Of a stretch of 64,000 bases of DNA, positions 50,698-60,237 are shown piece by piece. Position 1 is the first letter of the stretch; every line of letters starts with the position of its first letter. Position numbers and translations under genes: made by a program. The notes beneath the pieces were generated by a model that saw nothing but the letters and a program-made list of their open reading frames with translations, was not told the DNA's origin and ran no database searches. Source of the DNA: Rebecca billardiae RCC1528. Its lineage: Eukaryota > Haptophyta. The stretch lies in assembly GCA_965240325.2 (NCBI GenBank), contig OZ251222.1, forward strand, positions 2,232,001-2,296,000, read 5' to 3'.

Positions 50698-53013
50698 ATG
50701 GATGATCAGGGCCAGCACGGCCGAACCAGGGGGCGGCGAGTGGCATGGGCGCTTTACGTGGCCATTGGCTGCGCCCTGGCTCTGCAGAGCTCGTACGTGT
50801 TCCGTTCGGGGCTGATGCGGATGGGAGAGCGCCTCAGCTACAGCGCGGGCGGTGTGCTCCGAGCGGCCCTTGCAGACGTGCAAGGCACGCCGAGCACAAG
50901 TGCGGTGGGCAGCACGTCTGCCGGCGGCGCCACAGCCCCAGCTGACGCAGATGCGACGAGCCCACTCGCCGAGCCGTCCGGCAGTGCCGCTGCCGCCTGC
51001 GGCCGTGCGCTTCGGCTGCTGCACTGGAACACGGGGCAATACGATGGGATGGACACGGCGCGCTTCGAGGGCATGATGCGCTTCGCGAGCGCCGGCGGGT
51101 ACGACGTGGTCACGTTCAATGAGCTACGCCAAGATGAGGCAACGTTCGCGCTCGCGGCGCGGCGCTGGGGCTTTGGGGGCATGGGCGGCTCCGCGCTGCT
51201 GCAGAAGCGCGCCAACCCGACCAAGCTCGGCATGATCTCGCGCCACAATCTCACCGTGACGCTGACGCAGACGGAATCGATGCACCACGGCATCCTTTGC
51301 GCGGCAACCGCAGGCGTGAACGTGTGCGTGACACACCTCTCGCCGCGCTCGCACGAGAAGCGCCTGGCCGAAGCCGAGCGCATCAGCGCGCTCCTGCGCG
51401 CCGCCGATGCCCAAGCACCAGTTCTGCTGCTCGGTGATGTGAACTGCCCACCTCGGCCGGCCGGCGGCGTGGCGAGCGCTCACGCGCTGCGAGCCCGGCT
51501 GAAAGGCTCAGCGGTGCACAGGCGCAAGTACCTCACAGCCAGTGGCGCGCTGTCATTTGACGTCGAGGACGCCTTTCAGCGCGCGGGCATGCGCGAGCTC
51601 GGACGTGTCCTCGCGCCGACTGCGCCCGGCGGCGGTGCCGGGGCGGCCAACACCACGGCGGCCACGGAGCGGCCGCGTGGCGACGGCGGTGAGGACTGGG
51701 TGGACACGGAGGGTGTCAAGGACCCGACGGTCCCCACGCGGCTCAGGTTGAATGATGCGCGTGTTCATGACATCCCTCTGCGGCTCGATCGTGCCTTTGC
51801 GAGCTCGGCGCTACGCACGGAGCTGCGCAGGCGCGCGCACCCGTGCAAGCCAGCTGCGGGAACGGCGGGACGCGAGCTCGCCTCTGCGCGCGTGGTGCGC
51901 AGCAAAGCGGCCAGTGTGCTCTCGGACCACTGGCCGGTCGAAGTGCACCTCTCCAACTTTGGCGGCGCGACAGCACCGCGGATTCTGCCGGCGCCGGCCC
52001 CTCCAGATCAGGGGCACGCGCCTGCTGGCACCGTGGCAGCTGACTCGGGCGCAGTTGGATCGAACGGCTCGAGCCCCGAGCAGCCAGGGCAGCAGCGTCC
52101 TGCGGGTCGGCAGTGCGCACCGCTGCGCTCGATCGCGGGGCTCAGCGCGGCGATTTCGCTGCTCGGTTCAGCCGAGGCGGTGGCGAGGTGCCGCAAGCTG
52201 AGCGGGCTGGCGGACGCGCTCCAGCCGTCCAGGCGCAAGCTTGGCTCGTGCGCCGTCGTCGGCGGCTCCGGCGTTCTCTCGGTGTACCCTCACGGCCCGC
52301 TGATCGACGCGCACGACTACGTCTTCCGCGTAAACGCGTGCCCCGTGGCGGGCTTCGAGCCGCGCGTCGGGCGGCGGACGGACGTGCGTTTCGTCAACGC
52401 ACCCCAATCGCGCAAGTGGCTCAAGTATGCAGTGGAGAGCCAGGCGCTGCCACCGCCGCTCACGACCACGCGGCACAGCCTCATGTGGGTCGACTCTGAG
52501 AGCAAGCTCGCCACCTTACGTCGACTCGCTGACGCGAGCGCTCGCACGGCGCCTGTGCGAAACGGCAGCCGGCCGAATGCGCCGGCATTCCAGCGGCTCA
52601 CCTCCGCGTTTCGCACCAAGTGTGTCAACGGCATCTTCACGAGCGAGGACCGCGCCGTGCACTTGCGCACAAACAAGGTGAAGAATTTGGAGATCACCTT
52701 CGGCTTTGAGTCGCTCATGCATGCCCTCTACAGCTGCGAGCGTGTGAGCGTCTTCGGCTTCTTTCTCGACACTGCTGACATGTCGCACCGGACGAACAAT
52801 GCATCCGCGCCGATGCGCTTCCCGTACCACTACTGGGAGAACGTGACGTACGACAAGAGCGCCAAGGATCCGTATCGCCCGTGGACGTATCCGTTCCACA
52901 ACTTTGGCATCGAGGAGCAGAAGCTCCGCGACCTGCAGCGCGCGTGCCTTGTTGAGCGCTATGTGACCGCGCGGCCGGGCGAGCTGCCACCGCAGGCTCA
53001 TCATCGACGGTAG
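50698..53013 (+). CDS. EEP (endonuclease/exonuclease/phosphatase) domain fused to GT29 sialyltransferase-like domain
   Basis: Protein of 771 aa, type II membrane topology: short basic N-terminus, then a hydrophobic anchor WALYVAIGCALALQSSYVF (about 16-34). Residues about 100-420 are an EEP domain with its active-site series: LRLLHWNTGQ, FNELRQDE (E142), CVTHLSPRSHEKR, LLLGDVNCP (D247, N249) and VLSDHWPVEV (D410-H411). Residues about 480-760 are a family 29 sialyltransferase: L motif CAVVGGSGVLSVYPHGPLID and HDYVFRVN (about 517-545), S motif ITFGFESLMHALYSCERVSV (from 666), motif III YHYWEN (710-715), VS motif HNFGIE (H734, E739). A linker of about 60 residues joins them. GT29 enzymes transfer sialic or Kdn-type sugars in the Golgi. 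EEP enzymes cleave phosphodiester or phosphate bonds. A secreted EEP joined to GT29 is unfamiliar to me. ATG 50698 is the first in frame. Confidence 0.9.
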   Translation: MDDQGQHGRTRGRRVAWALYVAIGCALALQSSYVFRSGLMRMGERLSYSAGGVLRAALADVQGTPSTSAVGSTSAGGATAPADADATSPLAEPSGSAAAACGRALRLLHWNTGQYDGMDTARFEGMMRFASAGGYDVVTFNELRQDEATFALAARRWGFGGMGGSALLQKRANPTKLGMISRHNLTVTLTQTESMHHGILCAATAGVNVCVTHLSPRSHEKRLAEAERISALLRAADAQAPVLLLGDVNCPPRPAGGVASAHALRARLKGSAVHRRKYLTASGALSFDVEDAFQRAGMRELGRVLAPTAPGGGAGAANTTAATERPRGDGGEDWVDTEGVKDPTVPTRLRLNDARVHDIPLRLDRAFASSALRTELRRRAHPCKPAAGTAGRELASARVVRSKAASVLSDHWPVEVHLSNFGGATAPRILPAPAPPDQGHAPAGTVAADSGAVGSNGSSPEQPGQQRPAGRQCAPLRSIAGLSAAISLLGSAEAVARCRKLSGLADALQPSRRKLGSCAVVGGSGVLSVYPHGPLIDAHDYVFRVNACPVAGFEPRVGRRTDVRFVNAPQSRKWLKYAVESQALPPPLTTTRHSLMWVDSESKLATLRRLADASARTAPVRNGSRPNAPAFQRLTSAFRTKCVNGIFTSEDRAVHLRTNKVKNLEITFGFESLMHALYSCERVSVFGFFLDTADMSHRTNNASAPMRFPYHYWENVTYDKSAKDPYRPWTYPFHNFGIEEQKLRDLQRACLVERYVTARPGELPPQAHHRR

Positions 53014-53416
53014 CCGCTGGCAACACGTGGTTCCGAACACGCCTGCTCGTAGCACTGTGACGACAGCGCAGTTGATGTAGTCAGCATGAGTGGCAAATAT
53101 AGTGCGCATGCTGTGCTGATGCGCTGTCTCAGACGTCAGCAGTGCATGCATCATGCATCATGTCGTACTCGTTATACATGCATAGCAGTCTGATATACGG
53201 ATTACGGTTAGACGCTCGCCGTCATTCTGCATTCAATCGCGGCGTACGTATTTACAGAGCCCGTATCCGGGCGTATCTGAGGTGAGCCCGTATCATCACA
53301 TCATTACCGTGAGCACTATGACTATAGGACGCACTAGCTACCCGAACAATCCAAGTGTGACGTGACCTGAAACGTTGAAACGTGTAACGATGTCGATCGG
53401 TCAGGACCGTCACTCG
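53014..53416. other. convergent intergenic region
   Basis: No gene; AT-richer sequence holding the 3' flanks of two convergent genes. Confidence 0.6.
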
Positions 53417-54166
53417 TCAGGACCACGCCTGCTCCTCAAGTTGAGCAGCTGACGTTGCCTTGAGATCTGGTAGACCGGCGATCCACTTCGTGGCTCGTCT
53501 CAGCCCCACTCGAGCAACGAGTGATTCGATGATGCGAGGCACAAATGACGCCAAACGAACGCGCACGATGAACCAGACCCTCGACCGCCCCGGCTCGAGC
53601 GGCTGGACGTACCAGCACCCCACGCATTCCCTGATGAAACGGGTCGTGCGGCTGCTGTCGAGCGTCCATGCGACTGTGCGCGTGTCGTCGTAAACGGTGA
53701 AGTTGACGTAGAGCTGCAGCTTGAATCGGCTGACTTCGATCAGCGCCTTGATGTTCGAGCCATCCTCGTGGTAAATGTCCACATTGCGCACGGTCTTGAT
53801 GAGCGACTCATAGTCGCGAAACGCCGACACCCTCTCCCACACAGCATCGGGCTCCAGCGCAACGTCCTGCACAGATATGCCCGAGCCAGTCACCCCTCGT
53901 GGCATTGTCACCTTTTCGACACGCTCGCCGTCTGCGATCGCCTCCTCATCCTCCTCTGTCAGCTCGGGGAGCTCCGGCAACGGGCCATACGGCTCCAGTG
54001 GCGGCATGTGACCTGCATCGTCCATTGACAGCGCAGGGGATGCAGACCGGCGCGACGCGCATGCGCTGCGAGACCAAAAGGCGCTCCAGCCAGCAGCTTG
54101 CGTCGCGAGCCCAAAGCAGAACAGTGCACACGCTGCCGTGCGCAGCGATAGCGCAGATGACACCAT
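53417..54166 (-). CDS. START/polyketide-cyclase-like protein with plastid-type leader
   Basis: Protein of 249 aa. The leader MVSSALSLRTAACALFCFGL with an AAGWSAFWSR stretch behind it looks like a signal peptide plus transit peptide (bipartite plastid leader, aromatic residue near the cleavage site). An acidic Pro/Glu-rich stretch follows (LPELPELTEEDEEAIADG). The mature domain, about residues 95-235, matches the START/cyclase-dehydrase (Coq10-like) fold: VALEPDAVWERVSAFRDYES, then LQLYVNFTVYDDTRTVAWTL, then GCWYVQPLEPGRSRVWFIVR, and an amphipathic C-terminal helix. Such proteins bind lipids, quinones or other hydrophobic ligands; plant and algal versions occur in chloroplasts. The ligand is unknown. 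It is on the same strand as the next gene upstream but 463 bp away. Confidence 0.82.
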   Translation of the reverse strand: MVSSALSLRTAACALFCFGLATQAAGWSAFWSRSACASRRSASPALSMDDAGHMPPLEPYGPLPELPELTEEDEEAIADGERVEKVTMPRGVTGSGISVQDVALEPDAVWERVSAFRDYESLIKTVRNVDIYHEDGSNIKALIEVSRFKLQLYVNFTVYDDTRTVAWTLDSSRTTRFIRECVGCWYVQPLEPGRSRVWFIVRVRLASFVPRIIESLVARVGLRRATKWIAGLPDLKATSAAQLEEQAWS

Positions 54167-54629
54167 GCCGATGAAGAACGCGTGCGCGCGCCGTCAGTCC
54201 TCGAAGGATCGCGTTTGCTGATGACGATGAGGCCGGACCGCTTTTGATCAGCCTGTTCACGATTTCTCCCTCGGTCGCTCGGTCCTGGAGAAAGCACTGA
54301 GGCTGGAGGTTCTTGGTCCGCCCCGGAATTTCATGTCATTGTCATCACTCTGACTACTCGGGCCCCCGGGCGTCAGTCAGTCTATTTCCGATCAGATTCA
54401 GAGCCAATTGAAAGCAGTCTTCGGCTGCGGAGTGCCGCGCTGCGGATGTTACTGCACAAGCACGATGTCACTGGTACAGCGTGAGCAGCACTCCTATGGT
54501 CCGTCCTGCCAAGTGCCAGCCGGGTTGGCGTGCGCTGTTGAACAGGCTGTTGGCGGCTTCGGGCTTGGCGCCTCTTCGCCCTTGGACCGACTAGTGCCCG
54601 CGGCTCTGCGGCAGCATGCCGTCTTGCAC
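54167..54629. other. spacer between two minus-strand genes
   Basis: Promoter/5' UTR of the START-like gene and 3' flank of the membrane-protein gene. No gene is recognised. Confidence 0.5.
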
Positions 54630-55721
54630 TCACAGATGACTGTCGTCCAGATCGTCAGCTTCCGCCTGCGCGCGGAGCGCCACGTGTGCTGGCGCCGACG
54701 GAGCGGTGGTGGGCGCATGTGTGCTGGGCGCATCGCCTGCCGCATCCTGCACAGCGCCACGCGTCGTGTCAATGGCAGCCGAGGTCACCGAAGGAGTGCG
54801 TGTGCTCGACGGCACGTTGACCCCGCATGCGTCTGCGCGCCCAGCCTGGCCCGTGGCCAGCGGCTCGCGCTCGGGGCGCAGGACGAGTGGCGTGCGCAGT
54901 GCCGGACGCCAGCTGGGCAGCGGAATGTCGAGCGTGCGGCACGTGTGCAGCCCGCTCGCGACGAGCGCTCCCCAGGTCGCAATCCAGCCGTTGCCCGCCT
55001 CCATGAAAGGGCCGCTCACAGTGAGCACGCACACGCTCAGGCTCCACCACACCAGCTGTCCGACGGCGAACGTGGGTGTGTTCGGCTGCGTGACGAATAG
55101 GCACGCTCCGAGCGAGCAGCTGCCGATGACGATGGCACGACTGGAGCCATCCGCACACAGCGTCCGAGCACAGCTCGCAGCGGCGGCGGCGAGCTCCACC
55201 GTCGACGCCAGTGTGAGCGCCTTGACATAGGGGCCGGGTGGCGCGGACATGTCCACGGCCTCGTCGACGATGGCGCGGAACGCAGACGAGACCCCGTAGA
55301 GTATCAGCCCCGACAGCGCGGCACAGAGCCACGTAGCTGCCCAGCCGTTGCCGACGACTATGAACGGCCCAAAAAACGTGAGTGTGCATGCGCCAGCACA
55401 CCACCACCAGAAGAGGAACAGCGCACCCGGCTCGAGAGGGCCCCGGGCCAGGTCCGCGTATGAGGTGAGCGCCGCGACGGCAGCAGCGCACGCCGTGCAG
55501 CTGATGGTCCCCACGGCGACAGCCCACGCCGGAGCGCCATGGCACGAATCAGCGTGCACGCATGTGTGGAGGCCCGCGGCCAGCTCGACCACCGAGGCGA
55601 CGAGCGCTATGCACGCCATCCAGCGCTGGCGCCCTGGATCGCTGAGCCCCCCCACGCCGCCCGCCTCGTCGAGCGCGTCGATCGACACGTAGTGCGAGCT
55701 GCCCACGTCGTGTTCGGCCAT
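54630..55721 (-). CDS. eight-helix membrane protein with internal duplication
   Basis: 363 aa from ATG 55721 (MAEHDVGSSHYVSIDALDEA). Two homologous halves of about 110 residues each carry roughly four hydrophobic helices. Half 1 has VASVVELAAGLHTC and CTLTFFGPFIVVGNGWAATW. Half 2 has LASTVELAAAAASC and CVLTVSGPFMEAGNGWIATW. The shared signature is W-x(n)-C-x-LT-x(2)-GPF-x(3)-GNGW-x-ATW. The C-terminal 90 residues are hydrophilic and disordered. I do not recognise a named family; the repeat suggests a transporter-like or claudin-like bundle that arose by duplication. In-frame ATGs at 55907 and 55913 would add about 62-64 residues without a clear domain, so the true start is uncertain. Confidence 0.78.
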   Translation of the reverse strand: MAEHDVGSSHYVSIDALDEAGGVGGLSDPGRQRWMACIALVASVVELAAGLHTCVHADSCHGAPAWAVAVGTISCTACAAAVAALTSYADLARGPLEPGALFLFWWWCAGACTLTFFGPFIVVGNGWAATWLCAALSGLILYGVSSAFRAIVDEAVDMSAPPGPYVKALTLASTVELAAAAASCARTLCADGSSRAIVIGSCSLGACLFVTQPNTPTFAVGQLVWWSLSVCVLTVSGPFMEAGNGWIATWGALVASGLHTCRTLDIPLPSWRPALRTPLVLRPEREPLATGQAGRADACGVNVPSSTRTPSVTSAAIDTTRGAVQDAAGDAPSTHAPTTAPSAPAHVALRAQAEADDLDDSHL

Positions 55722-56733
55722 GACGATCGGCGCCGCTGCTTGGGGGAGGGCCAGACAGGAGTCCTGGGAGCTGGCCCCCGCTGCAGACCTACCGGCAGAT
55801 GTACTGTACAGGCGGTGACGACCGCTGATTCCTGAAGAACTCCGCCCTACAATGGCGGCCTTCTTGTGGTGGGCGTATGCCAGCTTCTGGATCGCGTGGT
55901 GCCTCATCGTCATCGAGATCTCGGGGCCGTCGACGTACGGTCTGGTTCTGCGTCGGTCACTTGCCGGTTTCAGGCCAACCCCTGTGTACAGGCGCTTGCT
56001 GGCTAGATATGCTCTCACGTGAAGACTTCATCTCGGCCTCGTCATGCAACGGTGAACGCAGAAACGGATCGCATCTCTGCCGAAAGAATGGGCGTCGAAA
56101 CCAAAGCCATCGGGAACATTCGGGCTTGACCCTTCTTTCTGGTCGTTACGTTTGCACGGCTCGCGGCACACTATTCCCCACCGCATCTCCAGGCCACACT
56201 CCGCATGCACGCTGCGACAGCGAACGACGGGCTACGTATGCTGCTGAAGGTCCGACAACGTGACGTGGTGGCCCGAGCAGCATGCCTTCCGGCCGAGCCG
56301 CAGAGGCTTACAGCGTGTGTCAGGCTTCGTCATCTGCGAGATGGATGTCAGTGGCGGAGTGTAACTGACAGTGACGCCATTACTTCACTGTGGCAGTACG
56401 GCGGTACCGCCAAGTGACCGACGGCGACGCCGGTACGGGTTCAGTTAGGCACTGTTCGGACGACAGTTGACAAGTCCATCGCCAACTCGCCAATCCGCCT
56501 CATCAAGCCGAAGTTATTAGCGGCTCGATCCTCGCGGCTTCGTCGAGGCCGGCGGCTGGTACTGATCCGGTCGCGGTGCCTTCGGGGCGCCGCAGGCGGC
56601 TTCCGATAGATAGGCGAGTTCCGACGACGGCGCAGTCATCGTGATGGTGCAGAGGCGCGCGAATAAAGAATAATAAAACTCTCGCGGCGACGAAAAGTCA
56701 AAAGACGACGACCAAGCATCTCCCAACGGAAGG
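55722..56733. other. intergenic region
   Basis: No confident gene in about 1 kb. The proximal part may be 5' coding or UTR of the membrane-protein gene if an upstream ATG is used. The distal part before 56734 is the promoter region of the small Cys/His protein. Confidence 0.4.
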
Positions 56734-57000
56734 ATGGCGACAGCGGCGCCTATGGCTGTCTGCAAGCGATGCAAAGGGCCGTTCAATCCCGAGGCTCGTG
56801 AGGAGGGTGGATGCTGTTTTCATCCCCAGACCTGGGCAGGCGAGACAGCTCAACGGTGGCTCCCTCCTGGCAGCAACGAGGACGGCTCTGCGGTGCACTT
56901 CTTCTGGACGTGCTGTGGCCAGGCAGAGAGGAAAGCGCCCGGCTGCAAGAAGAGCAAGCATATCACCTTCGACGAGGAGGACAAGGAGACATGGGGTTGA
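56734..57000 (+). CDS. small Cys/His-rich zinc-binding-like protein (88 aa)
   Basis: ATG at 56734 (MATAAPMAVCKRCKGPFNPE). Zinc-ligand-like residues are in order CKRC, CCFHP, FFWTCCG, APGCKKSKH, resembling half of a CHORD-type module (C-x(2)-C ... C-x-HPG ... W-C-C ... GC ... H). No second domain follows, and the acidic C-terminus ends ETWG. Stand-alone single-module proteins of this kind are common in protists and plants; function is unknown. The frame is compact, with a clear start and stop and no intron. The CHORD assignment is tentative because the module is shorter than usual. Confidence 0.72.
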   Translation: MATAAPMAVCKRCKGPFNPEAREEGGCCFHPQTWAGETAQRWLPPGSNEDGSAVHFFWTCCGQAERKAPGCKKSKHITFDEEDKETWG

Positions 57001-57720
57001 CCTTTCCGCACCCATCTATGGACACATGTTGAAGTTGCCCCTGGGCTTTTCCAACTTGCTGAAGCCGATTCGAATGCCATTCGCCTGCGCATGACATCAC
57101 TAAACGTGGGGGCACGCGTGGCCGGCAACCTGTCGATGATCGCGCGCTGCCACTTAGGACCGACTAGCTTTGCAGCACGCGGGCGGCGTGCGAAGGCACC
57201 GAGCCGACAGCAACAGTCCGACAGCGCACTGCGCAGCATTGCAGTGCCGCCACTTGGCAGAGGCACGCCGAGGGACCACGAGGCTGAACTCACTAAGTAG
57301 TCCCGATAGTCAGCCCGGCAAACGTATTATAATAAACGGCGGTGCGCGCGCGCTGATAGTTGGCAAGGTATACGTTCGTGAGTCGTGTTACGACGTATAC
57401 TGTCACAATGACGCAGAGCCCAATCCAACTTAGCAAGCTCAGCGGATGATCACATCGTCATCCATTCATCGTCGTACTAAAGTTACTATTCTAAAGGAGT
57501 ATACCGCGTTGTCTGATAGCCACCGCCGCAGGGCGGCCGCATGGCGTCGCATTGAATATTGATCGTCGTAGTCACTGTCATATCCGCGTATAGCAGTAAT
57601 ATTCGAGACTCGAGTGAAAATCAATAATAACAATGAAGCCTCCGGACATGCATCACCTGATTCACTTGAATTTAGCGCTGTCGACTGTGCCCTGCAATTG
57701 GACCGGCTAAGAGCGCCTAA

Positions 57721-58002
<282 letters not shown>

Positions 58003-58489
58003 ATAATTGAGTCAACGCCGACATAATAACAACGCCCGCCCGCCAGCACTCGCCACTCTGCACTCAGCACTATCAAGCCGCGCCACCCCGCGCGCCTTTC
58101 AATCAGTCTGTCGGGGTCTGACGAACTCTGATCGTTACTACTCTAAACTTGTAGTATACTACCATCGAGTCCGATCCTACGCGGATGAGGCTGCCCTAGA
58201 TTCAGACCAGGCTGCCACTGTCGTACTACTCAGTGACTAGACTACGTTCAGGGCACCAGGCTGACCGTACGTTGATAACGTCACTCCGGTCAGCACTCGT
58301 CGTCGGCAGGTGACTGAGGTGATCTCATTCTGAGTACGTCATACTATAAAGAAGCCGCGGCAAAATCGCTCGTAACGAACCGTTCCGTTGCCACGTCCAG
58401 GCGAGGACTCACGTCCCGTCCACCGATTACATACGGAATCTGCCATCGATCTGGCGGACGCGCTCATTTTGACCAAAAAAGACCTCTCT

Positions 58490-58653
58490 GCTATGCGATC
58501 TTTCAAAAGAAACTCGGTCTCAACCAGCCATGAAAAGCGCGCCCCCGTCCCTTTTTTCTTGAGCAAAGATCTTATTTTGAAACGTGGTTAGTGCCCGCGC
58601 CGCTGGCAGTATCCACGCTGCGCGCTGCGGCGCTCCGCCCTGCACCGCGGGCC
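58490..58653 (-). repeat. dispersed repeat alpha, copy 3
   Basis: Shares AAACTCGGTCTC, CGCCCCCGTCCCTTTTTTCTTG, TTTTGAAACGTGGTTAG-like and CTCCGCCCTGCACCGCGGGC blocks with the right ends of elements A and B; similarity to copy 1 continues upstream to about 58400. No repeat beta is seen near this copy, so it is solitary here. Confidence 0.78.
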
Positions 58654-58971
58654 GCGTATATAACGTCGTCGTGTTCCGATTACTACGTTGAATCCACCGG
58701 ACCACACTTTCGGAATTAGTATATACGAGACCGAGTCGTAATATATGAACACCGTCTACCGGTCATCTTGAAAAAAACGGTCGTTCAAAGGCTGTTATTG
58801 ACCGACCTGTGAGATGCCTTGGCGTTAAGTGCTGCCCACGAATAGCTGGGACTGGTGTTGCAAGCGTCGATTTCGACTTCGACCGGACCGAATGATCTGA
58901 TCTCGACGCCCATCCGCGATCGCCGATCCGCGCTGGCGCCTGGAAGTCGCCCGCCACCTGGCGACGGCAAC

Positions 58972-59895
58972 TCATTCGTCCTCGTTGAGGTGCGCAAGTC
59001 GTACGCTCGCGCCGTCGCGGTGAACTGCACGTGATCCTGCCGACAGCGGCGCCGCGGCGGCGGCAGCAGCACCACCATCACCAAGACGTGCCGCCGATGT
59101 GAAGACAATGGTCGAGCCAGCTTCGCCCGGCGGAGCGGGCTCTGGGAGCGGATCCATAGCCGTATCGGGTGCTGGACGTACAGCAGCCATCGCCGCAGCC
59201 AAGGCCTGCTTGTTCTCCTGCTCCGCGCTCTCGATATCAGCCAGCGAGTAGTGCGTGTAGCCAGCTCTCGGCTGCCCAGCGTGCGGTGCCAACTCACGTG
59301 CAGCAGTGGCGTCATCAGCCGCAGCCACATCAGGACCAAAAGAGACGCGCTTCGTGCGCTTATCTGATGCGGGGTGCCGCGCGCCTCCTCGAGGCAAGCG
59401 GGCCTCTAGCGCGCGCTTGCTCTGCTCGCCGCGTGACTCCATCCCTGCCGCGTCGGGATCGCCAGCGCCATCGCTCTCTGACCCAGCTGAGAGGTCATCG
59501 AGATCGTCCAATGGGTTCCACGATGCGCCCGCCTGCGCTGCGCTGTCGCTCACATGCCCCGCAGCCTCAGCGTGGCCTGGAATGACGTGGCCATGGATTG
59601 ACGTCCAGAAGCGCAATGGGGCATCCGAGGGATCTCGCGCACCTCCCAGCGCGCCGAAGACGTGCTGAGCCCTGTCGTTGAAGGCCTCAGACTGGCGGCC
59701 AGCTTGGTCTTGATCGCCGCCCGTTGACTCACGCCGCAGGCGGGCCGATGCGGCCTGAAGCAGCTCGTCACGATCGCGCGCTTCGACTTCCTCTTCGTCG
59801 GTACTGAGCTCGTGCTCCTCGCTCGCCATCAGGTCCTTGACCTCATTGAATTGCGCCCATTCATTCTTGCTTGCGCCGCCTCCTTCTGGCTCCAT
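58972..59895 (-). CDS. TSSC4-like U5 snRNP-associated protein
   Basis: Protein of 307 aa, mostly disordered and acidic. Three short segments match the scattered conserved motifs of TSSC4, a U5 snRNP assembly factor. First is AFNDRAQHVFGALGG (about 71-85), like the FSSRSxSIF core. Second is YTHYSLADIESAEQENKQAL (about 213-232), like the WTKYSLEDV motif with its EQ-N-x-AL continuation. Third is STIVFTSAARL near 255, like a VIFTKP-type motif. A KRTKRVSFGPD segment suggests nuclear localisation. TSSC4 binds PRPF8/SNRNP200 during U5/tri-snRNP assembly; that role is inferred from these motifs alone. Start ATG 59895 (MEPEGGGASKNEWAQFNEVK). Splicing is clearly needed in this genome. Confidence 0.68.
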   Translation of the reverse strand: MEPEGGGASKNEWAQFNEVKDLMASEEHELSTDEEEVEARDRDELLQAASARLRRESTGGDQDQAGRQSEAFNDRAQHVFGALGGARDPSDAPLRFWTSIHGHVIPGHAEAAGHVSDSAAQAGASWNPLDDLDDLSAGSESDGAGDPDAAGMESRGEQSKRALEARLPRGGARHPASDKRTKRVSFGPDVAAADDATAARELAPHAGQPRAGYTHYSLADIESAEQENKQALAAAMAAVRPAPDTAMDPLPEPAPPGEAGSTIVFTSAARLGDGGAAAAAAAPLSAGSRAVHRDGASVRLAHLNEDE

Positions 59896-60237
59896 CGTGC
59901 GGCCAAAAAATCACATTCGTCGTCCGCCATTATTATTACCACTTTAAATTTATTTCCCCGCGCCCACCAATTTTAGTGAAGCGTAGCTTACCCGGATAGC
60001 GCCGTGGCCGTCGTCCGCGTGCTGCTGTCGCGCCACGCGCCCGCGGGCCGCGGGCGATGCCCGGCCGCCCCGGCGGATGGCAGAGGCTCATGAGGGCCGA
60101 TGAGGCCCTTTGATGAGGCTGTAAAAAGTAGGACACTGCATCTTCAAAAGCTGGCAAGCTGCAGACCTCTGACCTCAGCAAGTCAGAGTCGGTCGATGAT
60201 CGCTCGGAACTGCCAACTGGAAGTCGGAGGACATGAT
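59896..60237. other. spacer between two minus-strand genes
   Basis: AT-richer start (59926-59965), then GC-rich sequence without a recognisable gene; includes the promoter of the TSSC4-like gene and the 3' flank of the phosphatase gene. Confidence 0.5.

Noticed and set aside
49942-51039. N-terminally extended Rab protein of 365 aa
   Set aside because: The extension is low-complexity, starts without a good ATG and overlaps the divergent gene's start region.
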